NCBI RefSeq assembly: GCF_023660105.1
Contig: NZ_JAMHGA010000002.1
Coordinates: forward strand, 38,913 to 102,912
DNA: 64,000 nucleotides
Source of the DNA: Desulfovibrio aminophilus
Lineage (GTDB): Bacteria; Desulfobacterota; Desulfovibrionia; Desulfovibrionales; Desulfovibrionaceae
Reading direction: 5' to 3'
Part shown: piece after piece, positions 54,041 to 63,852 of the stretch
Layout: each line of letters begins with the position of its first letter
Numbering within the stretch: the first letter of the stretch is position 1
The notes under the pieces: model-generated
Told to the model about the DNA's origin: nothing
The model's input: the letters and a program-made list of their open reading frames with translations, nothing else
Databases searched by the model: none
Position numbers and translations under genes: made by a program

Positions 54041-54074
54041 CAGGGCGGTGCATGAACCCCATGACACCGCCCTG
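54041..54074. promoter_or_regulatory. Inverted repeat upstream of the FseA-like gene
   Basis: Ten-base arms CAGGGCGGTG (54041-54050) and CACCGCCCTG (54065-54074) pair perfectly across 14 bases that are themselves partly symmetric (CATG...CATG). It lies 18-51 bases upstream of the start codon, so it could be an operator overlapping the promoter or a hairpin in the leader. The bases from 54075 to 54335 hold no gene that I can support. Confidence 0.55.
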
Positions 54075-54335
54075 ATAAAGAGCGTCGTTCACAGCTGACA
54101 GTCGGGGTAGCCACTATTTCCAGATAACCGGATCGCCCGGCCTGAAGAATGCGATGGATGTCTTGTGTTTAATATCGTTCGGATCAGCTTTCCGACCCTC
54201 AAACTGAGCCTACGGGCGAGCTTGCCGAATGTTGGCATAACTGAACGGGCGGGTTTCGTTCTGCCTTATCTCCGGGAATGACCTCATCACTAACGTCTGG
54301 AATCGCTTTGTTGTGGCTGAGAGCAGGCAAGCCGC

Positions 54336-54869
54336 TTAAATGCCGAGCCATTCCGAGTGACTCAGCTCATACATCACCTCACCGTGCTCAGTGCCGGGTA
54401 TAGGGTCGGGGAAATCCAGGAAATCCGTCCGCGTGTGTTTCATGCCAATTTTCTCCATCACGCGGCGCGATCCCCGATTAACTGCCATTGTATGAGCCAC
54501 GATACTGTCGTATCCGCCACCTTCGAAGCCCCAACCGATGAGCGCGGCGGCACCTTCAGACGCCAGCCCTTGACCCCAAGCCTTCCGGCGCAGGCGATAT
54601 CCGATTTCTGCCACTGCCCTTCCTTTCGGTGACAAGCAAAACCAGCCTACGAACTCATCATCTGCATTGCCTCGTGCCGTCCAGACGTTCGGCTCGTTCC
54701 CTCTTGGCATGAGAAACGGTGCGTTTGCCGGATTGATCCTGCTGTGATCAACCGCACCGTTGTTCAGAAACCGCATCACTTCCGGGTCAGTCTCAAGCCG
54801 GATGAAGTCGACCCGATCTCTCGGGTTGCAAGGACTGAGTGTCAGGCGGGTCGTGTTCAGGACAATCAT
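54336..54869 (-). CDS. GNAT-family N-acetyltransferase
   Basis: 177 residues from MIVLNTTRLTLSPCNPRDRVDFIRL. The RimJ/RimL-type GNAT fold shows EIGYRLRRKAWGQGLASEGAAALIGWGF (acetyl-CoA loop WGQGLA) and IVAHTMAVNRGSRRVMEKIGMKH. Substrate may be a protein N-terminus or a small molecule. Start alternatives up to 54950 lack support. It is cargo between the excision regulators and the N6 methyltransferase. Confidence 0.8.
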   Translation of the reverse strand: MIVLNTTRLTLSPCNPRDRVDFIRLETDPEVMRFLNNGAVDHSRINPANAPFLMPRGNEPNVWTARGNADDEFVGWFCLSPKGRAVAEIGYRLRRKAWGQGLASEGAAALIGWGFEGGGYDSIVAHTMAVNRGSRRVMEKIGMKHTRTDFLDFPDPIPGTEHGEVMYELSHSEWLGI

Positions 54870-55092
54870 GCCCAGCTCCGTCGAAGGAAAGTATACGTGT
54901 CGAATTCCTTTACTTGCCCGGAAAATACATGAGGGCCTACCATCCCTCAACCTGGTCGTATCGGCAAAAGCCTGTGTTGGATGCGACCAGCTTTGGGGAG
55001 TTTCTGTTCAACCAATCGCAAATATTGTCTGTTGCGAGTCGGCGCCGCCGGCGAGCGCAATTTCTTGCTGCGCGGGCTTGGACGTGCGGCGA

Positions 55093-55128
55093 CGGCCGAT
55101 CCACTCCGGGGATCGGCCGAAATTTTTC
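55093..55128 (+). terminator. Hairpin with T-run
   Basis: A perfect 10-base-pair stem (CGGCCGATCC at 55093-55102, GGATCGGCCG at 55110-55119) is followed by AATTTTTC. It has terminator form on the plus strand although no plus-strand gene ends here; it may shield the GNAT gene region. Confidence 0.5.
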
Positions 55129-55150
55129 AGCGCCTGATCTGTGCAAAAGT

Positions 55151-55176
55151 CACGGGACCGGTTTGCCGGCCCCGTG
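55151..55176 (-). terminator. Hairpin terminator after the small protein gene
   Basis: Arms CACGGGACCGG (55151-55161) and CCGGCCCCGTG (55166-55176) pair with one G-U wobble on the minus strand and are followed by ACTTTTG. It lies 14 bases after the stop codon of the small minus-strand gene. Confidence 0.6.
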
Positions 55177-55189
55177 ATTACAATTTAGG

Positions 55190-55483
55190 TCACGGTTGTT
55201 TGAACGAGCGCCAAGGCCCTTTTGTTCCCGCACGGCGGTAATACAGGCGGCGGCAACGGAATGTATTCCAGGTCGCGATCAACGGCTCGAAGCCGTGCCA
55301 CCAGTCGGCGTCTATGTCGCCGCAACGGCCCTCGAACAGCACATTTTCCCTCGCATCGCAAAGCCGGAACTCCATCGGCAGGGCGTCGCCCTGCTCCAGC
55401 TTGCCACGAGCGGGCACACCGTCCACATCCTCTCCCATGCCAAGGCAACCGCCATGATGGTCAACTGTAACAATCCAGCGCAT
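55190..55483 (-). CDS. Small conserved-looking protein, function unknown
   Basis: 97 residues, MRWIVTVDHHGGCLGMGEDVDGVPARGKLEQGDALPMEFRLCDARENVLFEGRCGDID, ending RRAGTKGPWRSFKQP. The ATG follows AAAGGATTTC, a good ribosome site, and a terminator follows the stop, so it is probably a real single gene. Short beta-strand-like segments suggest a small beta protein. I do not recognise the family; no function is assigned. Confidence 0.6.
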   Translation of the reverse strand: MRWIVTVDHHGGCLGMGEDVDGVPARGKLEQGDALPMEFRLCDARENVLFEGRCGDIDADWWHGFEPLIATWNTFRCRRLYYRRAGTKGPWRSFKQP

Positions 55484-55553
55484 ATCGAAATCCTTTCCGT
55501 GTCGTGTTGGGATGCGGCGCCCGCCATGCTAGCGGGCGCTCTCGGCGGCTGGC

Positions 55554-56228
55554 TTATGCCGCCGCCCTGCCGTGCTGCTGCATGGCTGCAAGCCGCTTGC
55601 TGGCCGTTTCGTGGTGTCTGCTGTCCAGTTCAACACCGATCCAGTCCCGGCCAAGCTGCTGCGCTGCCGCCAATGTCGAACCGCTGCCGCTAAACGGGTC
55701 CAGCACAAGATCGCCGGGCTTCGTGAAAGCCTCGATCAGCGGGCGCAACGCCTCCACCGGCTTTTGCGTGGGATGCAGCTTGTTGCCCGCATAGGGGAAG
55801 TCGATCACGTCCGGGATCGGGTTTTCGGGCAGGGAAACATTGCCCTTCGCCAGCAAGTAAGCCTGTTCGTGCTGGTAGCGCAGAAACTTCGACGAAGACG
55901 CATAACGCTTGCGGAATACGATATGCCCGACAACGCGGAAGCCTGCCGCCTTCCATGCGTCCATGAACAAATCGACCTTATTCCAGCCGTAGAACGAAAC
56001 CGCGAAACCGCCATCCTTCAAAACGCGGTGCATCTGATTGAACGCGGGACGCAACCACCGGGCGTTGTCGTCGTTGGCCACGGTCCTGCCGTCACGGCTG
56101 CGATAGTTCACCAGATAGGGCGGGTCGGTCAGAATGAAGTCCACCGATGCCCTGTCAAAAGAGCGCATCGCCTGGATGCAATCGGCATTGAAGATCACGT
56201 TGCGGGGGGTGTTGACGTTGCCGGTCAT
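55554..56228 (-). CDS. Site-specific N6-adenine/N4-cytosine DNA methyltransferase
   Basis: 224 residues starting MTGNVNTPRNVIFNADCIQAM. DPPY motif in VDFILTDPPYLVNYRSRDGRTV near residue 35 and AdoMet motif in LVLDPFSGSGSTLAAAQQLGRDWIGVELD near the C-terminus: the beta-type order. No partner nuclease is nearby, so it is an orphan enzyme, perhaps protecting the element or changing regulation. The start is set by GAAGGAAG upstream; the longer frame is not needed. Confidence 0.88.
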   Translation of the reverse strand: MTGNVNTPRNVIFNADCIQAMRSFDRASVDFILTDPPYLVNYRSRDGRTVANDDNARWLRPAFNQMHRVLKDGGFAVSFYGWNKVDLFMDAWKAAGFRVVGHIVFRKRYASSSKFLRYQHEQAYLLAKGNVSLPENPIPDVIDFPYAGNKLHPTQKPVEALRPLIEAFTKPGDLVLDPFSGSGSTLAAAQQLGRDWIGVELDSRHHETASKRLAAMQQHGRAAA

Positions 56229-56727
56229 GTCTTTCTTCCTTCGGGTTTTGGGGTTCAGAGAAGCGAAGCGCCGCTCCTGAACCCTTGCCCGTCGGCGAGA
56301 CCGGGGTAGCAAGGCGCAAGATAAGTCTTTGGCACCGTGGAATAATTGGAGGGGACCCGCTTGCGGGGAGCGGGCCGTTTATGCCGCGAAAGGCCGAAGA
56401 GTTTTCTTGCGGTGCGCGAGGGCAGCGCCCTTAGCTCTTGCCTTCAGAAACCACGTTACTTTCCGCCGCCGACCGGATAGATTATCCGCAGAGCAGACGC
56501 ACTGCTCCGGGGCGTCGAAACCCCTACCAGTGGCTGGTGCCAGCCAGAACGGCACCACACTCCTTGACCTTATGGTCGGGGAGCCCGTGGCGTTATGTCC
56601 AGGGCTGCCCGCCTAAAGGCCACGGGGCCGTCTGGTACGGTTTCGAACTCCCCGATCACCAGGGTGACAAGGATGGTTTGCGGGGGCGCACCGCGGACAC
56701 CATCCAGAAGAACAGGGAGGCGAACCG
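56229..56727. other. Hairpin-rich 499-base leader upstream of the QseM-like gene
   Basis: No convincing reading frame. Several short inverted repeats occur: AGGGCAGCGCCCT (about 56421), GAGCAGACGCACTGCTC (about 56491), and GC-rich complementary tracts around 56540-56640. The bases before the QseM-like gene end in GGGAGG, its ribosome site. The density of hairpins suggests a structured leader or a small RNA. I cannot name it. Confidence 0.4.
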
Positions 56728-57012
56728 ATGCGTGTCAGGCCGGAACTCGATCCCGATGTCGAGGATGAAGCCCCGACCGGCTCCGACATCACCATCTACG
56801 ACGAAGAGCATTTCGTGACCTATCTGCGCCTGCTCGACGCGGACGCGGAAGGTGCGGATTGGACTGAGGTGGCGCGAATCGTGCTGCACCGCGATCCGGT
56901 GACCGACGAAAGCCGCGCACGCCATTGTTGGGAAAGCCATCTGACCCGTGCAAAGTGGATGACGAAGATCGGCTATCGCCGGATTCTGGAACAGGCAGTC
57001 GGGCAAAATTAG
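56728..57012 (+). CDS. Small DUF2285-type protein, QseM-like antiactivator candidate
   Basis: 94 residues: ITIYDEEHFVTYLRLLDADAEGADWTEVARIVLHRDPVTDESRARHCWESHLTRAKWMTKIGYRRIL. The end resembles the C-terminal domain of the FseA-like protein here (DWEGDPRRNKIRRLVTHGIAMMKGGYRLLL). In ICEMlSym, the small DUF2285-like protein QseM binds and blocks FseA and TraR. Size, domain and company fit, but no qseC, traR or traI homologue is seen in the window, so the role is inferred. The ATG follows GGGAGGCG. Confidence 0.65.
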   Translation: MRVRPELDPDVEDEAPTGSDITIYDEEHFVTYLRLLDADAEGADWTEVARIVLHRDPVTDESRARHCWESHLTRAKWMTKIGYRRILEQAVGQN

Positions 57013-57117
57013 CGCTCGTGGACAAAGGGCATCCATAGTTTGACTGCGGCGATAGCGACAAATCCGGGATAGGATTCCTTAGTCTTGTCATATCGGGTGC
57101 AATTCTTCTGGGCCTCA
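57009..57117 (-). pseudogene. 3' remnant of an IS5-family transposase
   Basis: The minus strand encodes TRYDKTKESYPGFVAIAAVKLW followed by MPFVHER and a stop that overlaps the QseM-like stop codon. This is the usual C-terminus of IS5/IS427-type transposases (RYDKT...F...IAA..LWL). The rest of the transposase is absent. It marks a past insertion between the QseM-like and baeRF genes. Confidence 0.65.
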
Positions 57118-57520
57118 GCATGGCGGCGGCCATCGCGGTCATTGGGGCTTCCGCAGCGGCCGCGACATCGCTATCGTGATTGCCCTGTCGATGGTCGTGA
57201 TCGTCATCGTCGGTAGCATGATCGGTATGCTGCTTCCGGGCGGACCCGGCAACGGCCTCTACGCCTCTAGTAACCTCCATCGCCGACGCTACCGGTATCC
57301 TGATCTATTTTTCGATTGCGAAAGCAGTTCTGTCGTTGCTCTGAACCGAGAATATGAGGCCGTTGGTCGCAACAAGGTGCTTTCCGCGCGCGTAGCACCT
57401 ATGTTGTCAGTAAACTCTCGGAGAGATCATGGCGCGGTTGGTCTGCATGCTTCAAACGAACCTATTCCGACAGACAACCCTTCGAACCTGATTGTCAGGC
57501 CGCATCAACAAGGAGACTTC
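57118..57520. other. Gene-free stretch after the IS remnant
   Basis: The frame of the next gene is open from 57176 but the upstream residues (a single hydrophobic stretch, [16 protein letters not shown], then Arg/Tyr-rich sequence) look unrelated to it. They may be the wreck of another membrane gene. The promoter for the baeRF-USP pair is probably in the last 150 bases. Confidence 0.4.
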
Positions 57521-58642
57521 ATGCTGTATGTAGACATTCCCACGCGAAGTGAATTCGCAACTTTGTCCAGTGCTTGCGCGGATGCCTGCGTTTCGATTTA
57601 TCTCAAGACGACGCCTATCACACAGGATGTCGGAACCTCCCGGATCGAGTTCGGCAACCTCATTCGCGAGGCCCAGTCACAGCTTCAGGATGCGGGCTTT
57701 GACAAGCGGCGGCTTGCAGCGCTGTCCGACAGCTTGAGCGACCTGCTGGACGACGATGAGTTCTGGCGTTTTCAGGCCAACAGTCTGGCCGTCTTCGCGA
57801 CGCCCGACTCGATCCGTGCATACCGCCTGGCCAATGACCTGACCTCGATGGTGCAGGTTTCCGACCGGTTCCACCTCAAGCCGCTTCTGCGCGTTGTCAC
57901 GTTCCCGCACTCGGCGTTTGTCCTCGCCCTTTCAGAGAACGCCGTCCGCCTTGTCGAGATGCATGCCGATCTGGCGCCTGAGGTGGTGAAAGTGCCTGAC
58001 ATGCCGAAGGATGCGGCCTCCGCCGCCGGCAAATCGACCCTCAACGACCGCTCCTTCAGCGGTCGCATCCACGGCTCCGAAGGGCAGAACGTTCGCTTCC
58101 AGCAATATATCCGCAAGGTTGACGCCGCTCTTCGCCAGGTTTTGTCCGGTCGCGAAACCCCGCTGGTGTTGGCCGCCACCGGCAGGCTTGCGTCGATCTT
58201 CGCCCAGACCTGCTCCTATCCGCATCTGTTGAAGGATACGATCACCGACAGTCCTGACCAGTTCAGCGAAGCCGAGCTTGCGAACAAAGCGCGGCCGATT
58301 CTCGACAATGCTTATGCTTCCGAGATCGCTGATATCCGTGCGCTATTTGACAGACGCGCGGGTGAAAGCCGCACGACGACCGACATAGCCGATGCAGCGC
58401 GAGCAGCGACCTTCGGCGGCATCCATACTCTGCTCGTGGATATCGACACGACCGTTCCCGGATTTGTCGATGACGAAAATGGTACCGTCACCTTTGTCGA
58501 AAAGGACGACGCAAAGGCGTATGGCATCGTCGATGAGATCGCGGCGCGGGCGCTGGCAAGCGGCGCGCGCGTCATGGGTGTGCGGCGCGAGGATATTCCC
58601 GGCGGGAACGAACTGGCGGCAATCCTTCGCTATCCAATCTAG
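57521..58642 (+). CDS. baeRF-family (bacterial archaeo-eukaryotic release-factor-like) protein
   Basis: 373 residues from MLYVDIPTRSEFATL, chosen for the ribosome site AAGGAGAC. The three-part layout resembles the bacterial eRF1/Pelota-like proteins: an N-terminal domain, a middle RNase H-like domain (PLLRVVTFPHSAFVLALSENAVRLVEM, TPLVLAATGRLASIFAQTC) and an L7Ae-like C-terminal domain (GGIHTLLVDIDTTVPGFVDD, VDEIAARALASGARVMGVRREDIPGGNELAAILRYPI). These proteins are thought to act at stalled or hibernating ribosomes; the mechanism is unproven. It precedes a universal stress protein by 55 bases, a common pairing. Confidence 0.75.
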   Translation: MLYVDIPTRSEFATLSSACADACVSIYLKTTPITQDVGTSRIEFGNLIREAQSQLQDAGFDKRRLAALSDSLSDLLDDDEFWRFQANSLAVFATPDSIRAYRLANDLTSMVQVSDRFHLKPLLRVVTFPHSAFVLALSENAVRLVEMHADLAPEVVKVPDMPKDAASAAGKSTLNDRSFSGRIHGSEGQNVRFQQYIRKVDAALRQVLSGRETPLVLAATGRLASIFAQTCSYPHLLKDTITDSPDQFSEAELANKARPILDNAYASEIADIRALFDRRAGESRTTTDIADAARAATFGGIHTLLVDIDTTVPGFVDDENGTVTFVEKDDAKAYGIVDEIAARALASGARVMGVRREDIPGGNELAAILRYPI

Positions 58643-58697
58643 GAAAGTCGGGAGGGGACGGCGGCCGTCTCCTCCCGCCACATCAGGAGATGTCGGC

Positions 58698-59582
58698 TTG
58701 ACGATCAGGACCATAGTTGCGGCGATCGCACTTGAGAATGGCGATGAGCGGGTCGCCCGGCGCGCGATCCAGCTTGCCGCCGAACACGGTGCGAAACTCG
58801 TTCTGGTTCATGCGATCGAAAGCCTGCCGGCATCCGACCCGGATCTTCCCTCCCCGGCAAAGGAGGAGGCAATCGCCAATGTGCTTGCCACCGAGGCAAC
58901 CGCATCCCTGCAACATCTGGCGGAGGGCGCAGCCGTTCAGACAGAAATCAGCGTGGAGTGCGGCAGGGCCGACCAGATCATCGACCGCCTGATACGCGAC
59001 CACGCGGCCGATCTGCTGATCATCGGTCCCGGGAAACCGCAGAATCTGCGCGAGCGCGTATTCGGTTCGACCGCTGATCACGTGGTGCGTAACTGTGCCT
59101 GCCCGATACTGGTCGTCAAGCGGGAGGCGGTTCAGCCCTATCGTCGCATCGCCGCGGCCATTGACTTTTCGCCAATGTCATTCACGGCCGCGCAAATTGC
59201 AGCACGAATAGCGCCGCTTGCCGCATTCGAACTGATCCACACCTTGGAAATTCCGCTGACCTTCGAGCAGGCAATGCTCAAGGTGGGCACCACTCAGGCC
59301 GAGATCGACCAGTATCTCAAGGCCAAGGCCCGGACCGCCCACGCGGAATTGCGTTCCCTGCGCTCCAACCTTTCGGTGCCGGGAAAAATCCGGGTCGTTC
59401 GAGGTGATCCCGCGACGGCACTGGTCCGGTTGGCAAGATCCGGAAGGACGGACCTTCTGGCGCTCGGCGCGCAGGGGAGAAACGCCATTTCCAAATTGGT
59501 TCTGGGCAGTGTTGCGCGCCGAGTACTCGCAAGCTCTTCGTGCGATGTGCTTGTGGCGAAAGAATCAGTGTCCTTTGTTTGA
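58698..59582 (+). CDS. Universal stress protein with two USP domains
   Basis: 294 residues from a TTG start (TTG ACG ATC) behind AGGAGATG. Domain 1 begins IRTIVAAIALENGDERVARRAIQLAAEHGAKLVLVHAIE; domain 2 begins YRRIAAAIDFSPMSFTAAQIAARIA. Domain 2 carries the ATP-binding G-2x-G-9x-GS motif (ALGAQGRNAISKLVLGSVARRVL), and domain 1 a weaker version. Tandem USPs are linked to stress survival. It probably forms an operon with the baeRF gene. Confidence 0.88.
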   Translation: MTIRTIVAAIALENGDERVARRAIQLAAEHGAKLVLVHAIESLPASDPDLPSPAKEEAIANVLATEATASLQHLAEGAAVQTEISVECGRADQIIDRLIRDHAADLLIIGPGKPQNLRERVFGSTADHVVRNCACPILVVKREAVQPYRRIAAAIDFSPMSFTAAQIAARIAPLAAFELIHTLEIPLTFEQAMLKVGTTQAEIDQYLKAKARTAHAELRSLRSNLSVPGKIRVVRGDPATALVRLARSGRTDLLALGAQGRNAISKLVLGSVARRVLASSSCDVLVAKESVSFV

Positions 59583-59715
59583 CAAAGGGCCATAACGCGA
59601 AAACTAGGCATACGCGCCCGTATCCAAGTTGTGGAATCATCAACTGTCAATCTCTGTAGCGCGATAGCCTCCCAATCACGGACCAACCCTATTTTACGCT
59701 ACAGTATCCCATGTG

Positions 59716-59747
59716 CCGCACGGCTACGATGCGGGGCTTTTCTTTTA
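59716..59747 (+). terminator. Terminator downstream of the USP gene
   Basis: CCGCA (59716-59720) pairs with TGCGG (59730-59734) around a 9-base loop, followed by GGCTTTTCTTTT. It is short but has a good T-run and lies between the USP gene and the recombinase cluster. Confidence 0.55.
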
Positions 59748-59805
59748 GATGTCGGCAGTTCTTCGATAGTCCCTGCCCCTTCCGGGCAAGGGACTGTTGG
59801 AGACG

Positions 59806-60003
59806 ATGGCGTTCAAACGGGACAGGATCAGCATCAAGGTCATAGGACCGGAAACGGGCCGGAGCGATCCTGCGCGCGCCGATGCAGCCATCCACTCCCT
59901 CGCCCGGCTGATCGGTCGCCAGATCGCCCGCGAGCAGTTCGAGCGCAAGATGGCGCTGGAACGCAGGGCGCAGAAGAAGCGCCCGGCGGGCGAGGATGCG
60001 TAA
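59806..60003 (+). CDS. Small basic protein upstream of the toxin-antitoxin pair, function unknown
   Basis: 65 residues starting MAFKRDRISIKVIGPETGRSDPARADAAIHSLARLIGRQIAREQFERKMALERRAQKKRPAGEDA. It is almost entirely helical and very basic. GGAG lies six bases before the ATG. Its position in the same direction as the recombinase suggests an accessory role, but this is a guess. Confidence 0.6.
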   Translation: MAFKRDRISIKVIGPETGRSDPARADAAIHSLARLIGRQIAREQFERKMALERRAQKKRPAGEDA

Positions 60004-60069
60004 CTCCAGCCTTGCAATAACACGAATTACACGTATAATTCAGGTATCCCAATCGAAAGGATGCCTGCC

Positions 60070-60324
60070 ATGCCGACAGTCGGTTCCCTCGAATTCCAGC
60101 GCAAGTTCGGCGAGTTCCAGCATCAGGCGCAGCGTGAGCCGGTGGAGATCACCCGGCACGGGCGGCGCGAGTTCGTGCTGATGTCCGCCGATCACTATGA
60201 CTGGCTCCGCGCCGCCGCGCAGCGCACGCACCGCACGGCGGATGCCGCCGATGTGGTGATCGACGCCGTGGAGCGGGCCGAGATGGACCCGGAACACGCC
60301 CACCTCGACGATCTGCTGAAGTAA
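60070..60324 (+). CDS. Phd/YefM-type antitoxin
   Basis: 84 residues starting MPTVGSLEFQRKFGEFQHQAQREPVEITRHGRREFVLMSADHYDWL, the Phd/YefM DNA-binding fold. The C-terminal VVIDAVERAEMDPEHAHLDDLLK would bind the toxin. The Met at 60070 has AAAGGA seven bases upstream; the Met three codons earlier has no room for a ribosome site. It is followed 10 bases later by the toxin gene and should repress both. Confidence 0.85.
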   Translation: MPTVGSLEFQRKFGEFQHQAQREPVEITRHGRREFVLMSADHYDWLRAAAQRTHRTADAADVVIDAVERAEMDPEHAHLDDLLK

Positions 60325-60334
60325 GGCCGGCGAC

Positions 60335-60760
60335 GTGGCGATCCCTGAACCGAAGCCCGGCCTCGTCCTCCGCTACGATTACCTCTGGACGCATGAGGCC
60401 GCCGCCGGCCAGGATCAGGGCAAGGACCGCCCGGCCTGCCTCGTCGCCGCGACCGATGCCCTTGTTCGCCCGCGCCATGTGGTGCTGCTGCCGATCACCC
60501 ACACGCCGCCCTCCGGCGATACGGTCGGCATCGAGATCCCGGCGAAGGTCAAGCAGGCTATCGGCCTCGACGACGCGCCGAGTTGGGTGATCGTGTCGGA
60601 GCATAATATCGACGAATGGCCCAATGGCGGGCTATCGCCGGTTCCCGGCAGGCGGGGCGAGTTCATCTATGGCTTCATCCCGCCGGGGTTGTTCGCGAAG
60701 ATCAAGGCCAGCTTCCTCGAACTGGCCCGCGCGAAGAAGAGCGGCGCGGTGCGCCGCTGA
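60335..60760 (+). CDS. PemK/MazF-like toxin
   Basis: 141 residues from a GTG start: PKPGLVLRYDYLWTHEAAAGQDQGKDRPACLVAATD, then RHVVLLPITHTPPSGDTVGIEIP and APSWVIVSEHNIDEWPNG. The conserved GK-RP and LPITH segments are those of PemK/MazF-like RNases, which cleave mRNA. The pairing of a Phd-type antitoxin with a PemK-type toxin is a hybrid arrangement seen in mobile elements. It likely keeps the ICE in the population. The recombinase starts 28 bases later. Confidence 0.82.
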   Translation: MAIPEPKPGLVLRYDYLWTHEAAAGQDQGKDRPACLVAATDALVRPRHVVLLPITHTPPSGDTVGIEIPAKVKQAIGLDDAPSWVIVSEHNIDEWPNGGLSPVPGRRGEFIYGFIPPGLFAKIKASFLELARAKKSGAVRR

Positions 60761-60788
60761 ACCTGTGGAGTTTTGAAAGGACCGGCCG

Positions 60789-62492
<1,704 letters not shown>

Positions 62493-62700
62493 AAAAGGCT
62501 TGATTTGACGTTGTGTTGCTATGTGTGATTGTGTTTTATTATGTTTAATTTTAAGTATTTTTTAAATATGGTGGTTTTACCGAGGGTGCTCAAGTTCGAC
62601 TGGAATTGACTCCTTAGTTAGGAATAGGTTAGGACTAAAAGCATAATTCAATACCGTATGAAACCTGGATTTTCACCTCTACAATATACTGGAATTCGCC

Positions 62701-63852
62701 ATGGCTAGCAAATACAAACGGGTTCACCCGAGGAAATGGGCAGGCGTCTATGTCTATGAGCTCGGTGATCTTTTCGACGGCAAACCAGATGTCTGTTACT
62801 TCATCAACTTTCGGTTGGGAGGCAGGCTCAGGTGGGAGAAAATCGGTAAGGCATCGGAAGGGTATACCCCTTCGATTGCCGCGGAATTGCGGGCTAAGCG
62901 TGTCCGGACAGTGCGTCACGGGGAGGAGGTGAAGACGAACCGCGAGATCCTGGAAGAGAATGCAGCCAGGGACAGAACATTCGGCGAGGTCGCGAAGAGG
63001 TATTTCGAGGCCAAGGGCGCTGAACTCAAGGGACGTACGACGGACATGAACCGCTATGAGAAGCATTTGGCATCGCGCTTTTCAAAATCCAGAATCGGGG
63101 AGGTCAGGCCCCTGGACATCGAGGCGTTGAAATCCTCCATGTCCGCTCGGGCGGCTGCCACCGTCTGGAATACGCTGGAACTGTTCCGACGCATTATCAA
63201 CTATGGCCACAAGGCCGGGATTTGTCCTCCTTTGGGGTTTCATATCGAGATGCCCCGCAAGGACAACGAGGTCGTGGAGTACCTAGCTGCGGAAGAGATT
63301 CAACGGCTTTTCGACACGCTGAAGGCTTGGCCTTCCCGTGACGTGGCCCACATGCTTGAGCTCGCTTTTGTCTCGGCCTTGCGTCGGGGCGAGATTTTTA
63401 AGCTCCAGGATGATGATCTTGATTTCCACATGCGCATCATCCGGTTGCGCGCTCCCAAGGATGGGAGAACTACCTCTGTGCCAATGAGTCAGGCCGCCAA
63501 GGAAATCCTCCAACGCCAAATGGCTTGGCGGGATGAACACCATCCGGGGAGTCGCTTCCTTTTTCCTGGGCGGAACGGCGGACAGCGGACAGATTGTGGG
63601 GCCGTGGACCGTGTCAAGGAAAAGGCCGGACTTCCTAAAAGCTTTCGTCCTTTCCACGGACTCCGGCATCATTATGCCGTCACCCTGGCCAACAGCGGAG
63701 AGTTTTCCCTCGACATGATCGCTGAACTCATGACCCACAAGGGCACGGCCATGACGCGCCGCTATGCCCAGTTCCTGCCCGAGACTTTGAACCGTGCCGG
63801 TGAAGTCGCTGCCCGTCTGTTACGCAAAGGAATCGGCGGCGGAGGGGAGTAA
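62701..63852 (+). CDS. int: Tyrosine-type site-specific integrase
   Basis: 383 residues. An N-terminal part (YKRVHPRKWAGVYVYEL ... RLRWEKIGKASEGYTP) precedes the SAM-like domain (EVAKRYFEAKGAELKGRTTDMNRYEKHLASRF) and catalytic domain: Arg in SALRRGEIFKL, Lys in RAPKDGRTTS, HGLRHHYAVTLA (His-x-x-Arg), and MTHKGTAMTRRYAQFL with the Tyr nucleophile. It is of a type I associate with Desulfovibrio prophages and islands. It begins 210 bases right of the tRNA fragment, outside the ICE, and belongs to a second element continuing past the window. The intervening DNA is AT-rich. Confidence 0.9.
   Translation: MASKYKRVHPRKWAGVYVYELGDLFDGKPDVCYFINFRLGGRLRWEKIGKASEGYTPSIAAELRAKRVRTVRHGEEVKTNREILEENAARDRTFGEVAKRYFEAKGAELKGRTTDMNRYEKHLASRFSKSRIGEVRPLDIEALKSSMSARAAATVWNTLELFRRIINYGHKAGICPPLGFHIEMPRKDNEVVEYLAAEEIQRLFDTLKAWPSRDVAHMLELAFVSALRRGEIFKLQDDDLDFHMRIIRLRAPKDGRTTSVPMSQAAKEILQRQMAWRDEHHPGSRFLFPGRNGGQRTDCGAVDRVKEKAGLPKSFRPFHGLRHHYAVTLANSGEFSLDMIAELMTHKGTAMTRRYAQFLPETLNRAGEVAARLLRKGIGGGGE

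Noticed and set aside
56329..56616. Small open frame in the leader of the QseM-like gene
   Set aside because: Non-ATG start, no ribosome site and Arg/Ala-rich composition; overlaps hairpin-rich sequence.
57176..57520. N-terminal extension of the baeRF gene
   Set aside because: The residues upstream of 57521 are unrelated to the family, and the ATG at 57521 has a good ribosome site.
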